From Salinimicrobium soli (GTDB lineage: Bacteria > Bacteroidota > Bacteroidia > Flavobacteriales > Flavobacteriaceae), in NCBI RefSeq assembly GCF_048323655.1, contig NZ_JBLUWW010000001.1, positions 1,169,962-1,233,961 on the forward strand: 64,000 bases of DNA, in the 5' to 3' direction. A program made the translations under genes and the position numbers. The first letter of the stretch is position 1; every line of letters begins with the position of its first letter. The notes under the pieces are model-generated. The model saw nothing but the letters and a program-made list of their open reading frames with translations, ran no database searches and had not been told where the DNA came from. This document shows positions 59,801 through 64,000 of this stretch, in pieces.

Positions 59801-62800
59801 CATCTGATCTTCACCGGCATTTGCTGTGGTAAGTTCTGCAGGTTCGGTAATGACAACATCTTTAATGATCTGACAGCCATTTGCGTCTATCACGGTCACC
59901 GTGTAATTTCCAGCTACAAGTCCGGTAGCTGTTGCTGTTGTCTGTTCGGAAGGGTCATTCCACAAATATTCGTAAAATGGATTTCCTTCAGAATCCACAA
60001 ATGGGGTGCCGCCCGTTGGATCAACTGTAGCTGTTCCAGTGTCTCCATAACATATTGGATTGTCAACCTCTGTGGTTGCCGTTATAGAAGTGTCGGGTTC
60101 AGTTATAGTTGCTTCAGTCGTTGTTCTGTTGCCCTGGGCATCTTCCACATAGATAGTATAAGTTCCGGCAATTTTTCCGGTAAACTGGTTGGTGGTTTGA
60201 GTGTTAATACCGTACCCTTCAAGACTATACTTATACGGAGCATAACCACCTGAAACTTTTACTGTGATCATTCCGGTAGAATCCCCTTTACAAGGAATTT
60301 CAGTCCCTGTTGCTTCGGCTTTAAGTGGAGTAGGAACAGTTACAGGTTCATTAGTTGAATAACAGAATTTATTGTTGTTTTCTCCACAATCCTTTTTCTC
60401 TACATTCGTCCAGGTAATATAAAAACTGTCAATATTCAAGTTATCCCCACACTTAAAATCGATAGGATCCAGTGTGATCTTAATAAACTCTCCCACCAGG
60501 AAATTTTTGTTGTCGCTTGGATCGTCATCAATATCGTCGCCTCCACGGCAACCTTTTATAAATACAGTATGAGATTCGTCGGTTATGGAATTCGAAATGG
60601 TGTATACAAATTCGAGGTAAGGGTTATAGGCGTTGGCACTTTTGTCAACTTTTATGAAAACATATTTATCTTGAGTATCAAGACAGTTTCCTTCCAGAAT
60701 ATTTAGTTTATTTCCTTCACTATCCCCAATGTAGATGTTTTCAGAAAAGAAAACGATGTTTTCTGATTTTCCACAGGGTTCGTAGCATTTACCAATATAT
60801 TGCTGTTGTGCTACAGTATAGGAGTATCCTTCAGAATCAGTCACTGTAAGGGTAACAGTCTTGTTTCCTGGTTCATTATAATAAACGATGTGTTCTCCCG
60901 TTGTAGCATCATAGGTAGAAGTATAACTTGTGGTTGGACCAAAATTCCATGAGTATGTGTAATCAGGGACTCCACCATGAGCGGTAAGGTCTTCTACCTT
61001 GAAATAGGTGGTTCTCACAGCCATTTCATCCATATCATCCTCACAGACACTTCTAAAGCTTATAAAAGCTTCAATTGCATCAATAACTTCTATCTGAACG
61101 GTGTCGGTACAACCTTTACTATCTGTAATGACTACTTCGTAAATTCCGGCAGTGAGGCTTGTTGCGGTCTTGGTGTTTTGGGAAATATCAGTTCGTTGAG
61201 AGCCTTCAATTTTATACCATTTATAAGTGTAACCGGGAGTTCCACCAGTACCGTTAGCAGTAGCAGTTCCCGTTGCAGTTCCATAAATGCTTGTTCTGGT
61301 CGACGTTGCGGTAACATCCAGGGCAGCGGAGGGTTGGTTTATAGAATAAGAGTTGTTCAAAGTTTTTATACAGGAAGGGTAATCCTTATCCCTCATATAG
61401 ACGGTGTAATTTCCGGCTTCAAGATTGGAGAATGAGTTATTTGATTGCCATGAATTTCCATCAATACTAAATTCATAGGCGCCATGTCCTCCGCTAGGAT
61501 CATTAATAGTAATTTTTCCGTTAGCACCTTCAAAACAACTAACATCTGTTTTTGAAAGTGTTCCTTTTAATTCATCCGGTTCGGTAACGGTCACTTGTTG
61601 TTGAAGGGCACATCCTTTATTATCTACTGCAAAAACTGTATAAACGCCTGCAGCTAAACCTGTAAAAGAAGTTTCTGTCTGGAAATTACTGTTGTCAAGC
61701 GAATATTGATAAGGCGGATTACCACCGGTTGTTCCACCAACAGTAATAGAGCCATCACTACCGCCAAAACAACTCACCTCATTTACCTGAGAAGTCTCCA
61801 TTGTAAGCTCCTCTGGTTCGGTAATGGTAAATTCTTCTTCAAGGATACAACCATTACTATCCTGTACAGTTAAGGTGTAATCCCCCGGGGAAAGATTTGT
61901 AAAATTACCCGTTGACTGGTAATTTCTTCCTGTGATCTTGTATTGGTAGTTAGGTGCGCCACCGGTGACATTTCCCGCCGTAAATTTGCCGTCTGCTGCG
62001 CTATTACAGGTGACGGGAGTTACTGAAGATTCTGCAATTTGCAGTGGAGCGGGTTGAGTTAATGTTATTTCACGAGAAGTTTGACATCCATTCACATCAG
62101 TGACGGTGACTCCATATGTACCGGCAGGAAGATCTTTTCGGTCTGCACCGCTGGCTCCATCATCCCATTGATAAGTGTAAGGTGCGACTCCTCCTGAAGC
62201 ATTTATTTTAATTTCACCGGTTGAATCACCATGGCATAGAATATTGACGGTTTCCGCCTGAATAGAAACAGGATCTATGGTTACATTCTGAACAACAATA
62301 GTAGAGTTATTCGCATTATCGGTAAAGGTCCAGGTAATGGCTCCGGAATTTGTAAAAGTTAAAGAACGATTAGCTGTTGCAGTAATTGTTCCGGAACAAT
62401 TGTCTGTAGTTGTTGGAGCTTGAAGGGTTTTTTCGCAGCCCCATAAAATATCCTCTAATTCGGGAGCTACCGGAGCTTCATTATCTTCGACAGTTATTGT
62501 TTGTTGAACTGAATTTGCGGCATTTCCATTGTCGTCAGTTACTGTCCAGGTGATCACTGTAGTTCCAACGGGGTATGGGTCAGTTAGCGCCTGGCCGTCA
62601 TCCCTTGTTCCTGTTGGGTTCCCCACGGAACAATTGTCTGTTGTGGTAGCTGAAACGGTTACGCTGGCTCCACATTCACCTGCATCATTACTTACAGTTT
62701 TATCTCCGTTGTGAGTAATGACCGGAGCTTGATCATCAGTAACGATGATTGTCTGCGTTTTTACCTGTGCGTTATTTCCATTGACATCAGATACTTCCCA

Positions 62801-64000
62801 TGAGATGGTGGTGGTTCCTACGGGATAGAGATCAGAAAGTGCTTTTCCGTCACTTCTTGTTCCTGTTGGGTTCCCCACGGAACAGTTGTCTGTTACGGTA
62901 GCTGAAACGGTTACGCTGGCTCCACATTTATCGGCATCATTGCTTACAGTTTTATCTCCGTTGTGAGTAATGACCGGAGCCTGATCATCAGTAACTACGA
63001 TTGTCTGCGTTTTTACCTGTGCGCTATTTCCATTGACATCAGATACTTCCCATGAGATGGTGGTGGTTCCTACGGGATAGAGATCAGAAAGTGCTTTTCC
63101 GTCACTTCTTGTTCCTGTTGGATTTCCCACGGAACAGTTGTCTGTTGCGGTAGCTGAAACGGTTACGCTGGCTCCACATTTATCGGCAACATTGCTTACA
63201 GTTTTATCTCCGTTGTGAGTAATGACCGGAGCCTGATCATCAGTAACTACGATTGTCTGCGTTTTTACCTGTGCGTTATTTCCATTGACGTCAGATACTT
63301 CCCATGAGATGGTGGTGGTTCCTACAGGATAGAGATCAGAAAGAGCTTTTCCGTCACTTCTTGTTCCTGTTGGATTGCCCACGGAACAGTTGTCTGTTGC
63401 GGTAGCTGAAACGGTTATGCTGGCTCCACATTTATCGGCATCGTTGGTTACAGTTTTATCTCCGTTGTGAGTAATGACCGGAGCCTGATCATCAGTAACG
63501 ATGATTGTCTGCGTTTTTACCTGAGCGCTATTTCCATTGACATCAGTCACTTCCCATGAGATGGTGGTGGTTCCTACGGGATAGAGATCAGAAAGTGCTT
63601 TTCCGTCACTTCTGGTTCCTGTTGGATTTCCTACGGAGCAGTTGTCTGTTGCGGTAGCTGAAACGGTTATGCTGGCTCCACATTTATCGGCATCGTTGGT
63701 TACAGTTTTATCACCGTTGTGAGTGATCACCGGTTTTTCCTGATCTAAAACTGTTATTAATAGATCTTTAGTTGTGGTTCTTCCTGCAGCGTCTGTGACA
63801 GTATAGGTGATGGTGGTTTGTCCTTTATTGAAGGTTTTAGTTCCTACCTGGTTGCTTCCGGAACCTGTAGTGGCCCCACTAATGGTCCAGCTAAGGCTGC
63901 TTCCGGAGCAGTTGTCATCAAATGTCGCGTTTGGAATAACGATAGAGGAGGAACATTGCCCGGCATCTGTCGGTTTTGTAATAGGACTACCAAGGGTGAT
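56852..64000 (-). CDS. Giant T9SS-secreted adhesin with HYR, SprB, PKD and LamG domains (5' end outside window)
   Basis: At least 2382 residues are encoded; the frame has no stop up to base 64000, so the true start lies beyond (the GTG at 63730 is internal). Reading from the N-terminal side: a HYR-like domain (63731-64000), near-identical 84-residue HYR repeats (about 62460-63730), SprB repeats with CHGDSTG / GGxxPYxYxW motifs (about 61090-62280), a PKD-like region (about 60780-61080), a Cys-containing domain, two more SprB repeats (about 59820-60340), a LamG/concanavalin domain (about 59060-59560), a long beta-rich region and a C-terminal T9SS type A sorting tail (about 56852-57080, LYNELGQKI...KGVYFIILEF). 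Expected at the cell surface, in adhesion or gliding together with GldB/C-type machinery; ligand unknown. Confidence 0.9.
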   Translation of the reverse strand: MTLGSPITKPTDAGQCSSSIVIPNATFDDNCSGSSLSWTISGATTGSGSNQVGTKTFNKGQTTITYTVTDAAGRTTTKDLLITVLDQEKPVITHNGDKTVTNDADKCGASITVSATATDNCSVGNPTGTRSDGKALSDLYPVGTTTISWEVTDVNGNSAQVKTQTIIVTDDQAPVITHNGDKTVTNDADKCGASITVSATATDNCSVGNPTGTRSDGKALSDLYPVGTTTISWEVSDVNGNNAQVKTQTIVVTDDQAPVITHNGDKTVSNVADKCGASVTVSATATDNCSVGNPTGTRSDGKALSDLYPVGTTTISWEVSDVNGNSAQVKTQTIVVTDDQAPVITHNGDKTVSNDADKCGASVTVSATVTDNCSVGNPTGTRSDGKALSDLYPVGTTTISWEVSDVNGNNAQVKTQTIIVTDDQAPVITHNGDKTVSNDAGECGASVTVSATTTDNCSVGNPTGTRDDGQALTDPYPVGTTVITWTVTDDNGNAANSVQQTITVEDNEAPVAPELEDILWGCEKTLQAPTTTDNCSGTITATANRSLTFTNSGAITWTFTDNANNSTIVVQNVTIDPVSIQAETVNILCHGDSTGEIKINASGGVAPYTYQWDDGASGADRKDLPAGTYGVTVTDVNGCQTSREITLTQPAPLQIAESSVTPVTCNSAADGKFTAGNVTGGAPNYQYKITGRNYQSTGNFTNLSPGDYTLTVQDSNGCILEEEFTITEPEELTMETSQVNEVSCFGGSDGSITVGGTTGGNPPYQYSLDNSNFQTETSFTGLAAGVYTVFAVDNKGCALQQQVTVTEPDELKGTLSKTDVSCFEGANGKITINDPSGGHGAYEFSIDGNSWQSNNSFSNLEAGNYTVYMRDKDYPSCIKTLNNSYSINQPSAALDVTATSTRTSIYGTATGTATANGTGGTPGYTYKWYKIEGSQRTDISQNTKTATSLTAGIYEVVITDSKGCTDTVQIEVIDAIEAFISFRSVCEDDMDEMAVRTTYFKVEDLTAHGGVPDYTYSWNFGPTTSYTSTYDATTGEHIVYYNEPGNKTVTLTVTDSEGYSYTVAQQQYIGKCYEPCGKSENIVFFSENIYIGDSEGNKLNILEGNCLDTQDKYVFIKVDKSANAYNPYLEFVYTISNSITDESHTVFIKGCRGGDDIDDDPSDNKNFLVGEFIKITLDPIDFKCGDNLNIDSFYITWTNVEKKDCGENNNKFCYSTNEPVTVPTPLKAEATGTEIPCKGDSTGMITVKVSGGYAPYKYSLEGYGINTQTTNQFTGKIAGTYTIYVEDAQGNRTTTEATITEPDTSITATTEVDNPICYGDTGTATVDPTGGTPFVDSEGNPFYEYLWNDPSEQTTATATGLVAGNYTVTVIDANGCQIIKDVVITEPAELTTANAGEDQMLGCGFSTITLQANQAVTGVGTWSITQGTGGTITDTANPTSTFIGEPGESYELTWTIANADGTCATTDTISIEISPECSTLDFDGVNDHIIFGDNYNFPSSAFTLEAWVKPESVQGIRTVLSKRNWRNLNSGGYDLIINNGAPTFRWNGNSVSTSYTVGTDRWYHLAVIFTGSLVELYVDGIKVGNKNVTSRPSANTFPFMIGAMYDNQTPKIPAHYFQGWIEEVRIWKKALSVEQIRFMMNQRIVANGTAVKGEVLPMDVPGSLLWSDLSGYYRLLAEEAATNGGITLDRATNKVDGQLRNIETLQQNSAPLPYISAAPGNWRSRQTWDQKIGTDEEKWWKFPNDLGIDNSTYIDWNIAQISHNIEGYQNITLLGLLQDGQKLDMVGNNPTRVNGNIQAGSGSGLTITKYLALNGFIDLNGESQLVQTEGSILTGSGSLERDQQGTASSFNYNYWSPPVSTGAQNTGYTVGGVLKDGSDPTNPKTINYNYQYHYADGPLTSPIKISTFWLNRFFGKANEYSEWEQIGIDTKLASGEGFTMKGSSGHKAILDLQNYTFRGMPNNGTISLAIGKDQNYLIGNPYPSAIDTQEFIKDNLGDRRAGKNIFNGSVYFWSHFSGYTHYLERYVGGYAVYNLSGGIRAIANDARINATNEEGGERPRQYIPVGQAFFVNTVLDEAITGNVPVTIDGGEILFKNSQRAFKTETDKTVSVFHSQERKDGANITKAVSTTTNTEDRQRIWINFVSPGGYHRELLVTEDQETSMGFDLGYDAPLIENNLEDMYWLIGEGEFVIQGVPDFGSATVLPLGIKADKDGQFSISIDELENVQEGLPIFVRDSLDNSYHDLRQAVFRGTVKKGKTQGRYSLVFNNGITPDPDQTGGGGGETGNPGTEEPGDKDTGEPAPGEFALFYSGSEKLIYIKNPQLKVIKRAELYNELGQKITSFNSIPVQDTVKLPVEVRNKGVYFIILEFEKEQRSLKFLVE
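62711..63730 (-). repeat. Tandem 252-bp coding repeats in the adhesin gene
   Basis: The same junction (GTGAGTAATGACCGG and close variants) recurs at 62711, 62963, 63215, 63467 and 63719, giving four full 252-bp units (84 codons) that differ at few bases, plus a fifth unit below 62711 whose distal half diverges. Each codes for one HYR domain with a Cys-containing NDADKCGAS / TDNCSVGNP pair. Confidence 0.92.

Noticed and set aside
60977..61435. 152-codon plus-strand frame in the adhesin gene
   Set aside because: Antisense shadow of SprB/PKD repeats, Ser-rich low-complexity product.
63728..63730. GTG as the start of the adhesin
   Set aside because: The frame stays open to the window edge and the upstream residues continue a HYR-like domain, so this GTG is an internal valine.
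62711..63730. CRISPR or other non-coding repeat array
   Set aside because: The repeats are 252 bp, in frame, without spacers, and code for HYR domains.

Overview
The window is chromosomal DNA of a gliding-type member of the Bacteroidota, most likely family Flavobacteriaceae (a Gramella/Salegentibacter-like marine or soil lineage). The evidence is gldB and gldC, porT, a TamA-like lipoprotein (tamL), a giant surface protein with SprB-type repeats and a type IX secretion (T9SS) C-terminal tail, the flavobacterial arrangement of the division/cell-wall cluster, a short rpoD lacking region 1.1, and many promoters of the Bacteroidota form TTG-N18..22-TAnnTTTG. Genus-level placement is inference. Most of the window is conserved housekeeping DNA; I see no CRISPR array, prophage, insertion sequence or defence island.

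Layout. 1-1.4 kb: end of an unrecognised gene and a beta-barrel outer-membrane protein gene. 1.5-5 kb: dnaG, a LuxR-type response regulator with a non-canonical receiver domain, and nadE. 5-7.8 kb: gldB-gldC (gliding), engB and an alpha/beta hydrolase. 8-23.7 kb: a complete dcw cluster, all on +, in the order mraZ, rsmH, ftsL-like, ftsI, murE, mraY, murD, ftsW, murG, murC, ftsQ, ftsA, ftsZ. It is tightly packed with several start/stop overlaps, has candidate MraZ operator repeats in front, and ends in a strong terminator after ftsZ. 24-27.7 kb: a large two-propeller membrane histidine kinase lies between ftsZ and yqeY. 28.2-28.8 kb: tRNA-Arg(TCG) followed by a duplicated tRNA 3' end plus terminator (a possible integration or duplication scar) and a tiny membrane protein gene. 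28.9-31.4 kb: a secreted S33-type hydrolase and selO. 31.7-34.3 kb: an unrecognised gene and tex. 34.3-37.2 kb: ypdA, rpe, a 42-residue membrane protein gene and rpoD.

37.4-40.9 kb: a TonB-dependent receptor and a PepSY membrane protein, probably for iron uptake, behind a consensus promoter overlapped by a perfect palindrome. 41-48.5 kb: pnp, rpsO, accD, fbaA and tamL on the minus strand. 48.6-50.7 kb: a SpoU-family RNA methyltransferase, then porT and ubiE/menG. 50.9-53.7 kb: trkA-trkH potassium uptake. 53.8-56.8 kb: an aminotransferase, a fatty-acid desaturase and rsmG. 56.9-64 kb: at least 2382 codons of a T9SS-secreted giant adhesin, open through the right edge, with near-identical 252-bp HYR repeats, SprB repeats, a PKD-like region, a LamG domain and a sorting tail.

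The most notable observations are: loss of all zinc ligands in two unrelated proteins (DnaG and AccD); a response regulator with Glu at the phospho-acceptor position; the 10-bp-phased mraZ operator with the start codon inside one more box; the tRNA-Arg tail duplication; the kinase lying between ftsZ and yqeY; the palindrome-covered receptor promoter; and the adhesin repeat array. I did not find anything I could defend as a wholly new multi-gene system.
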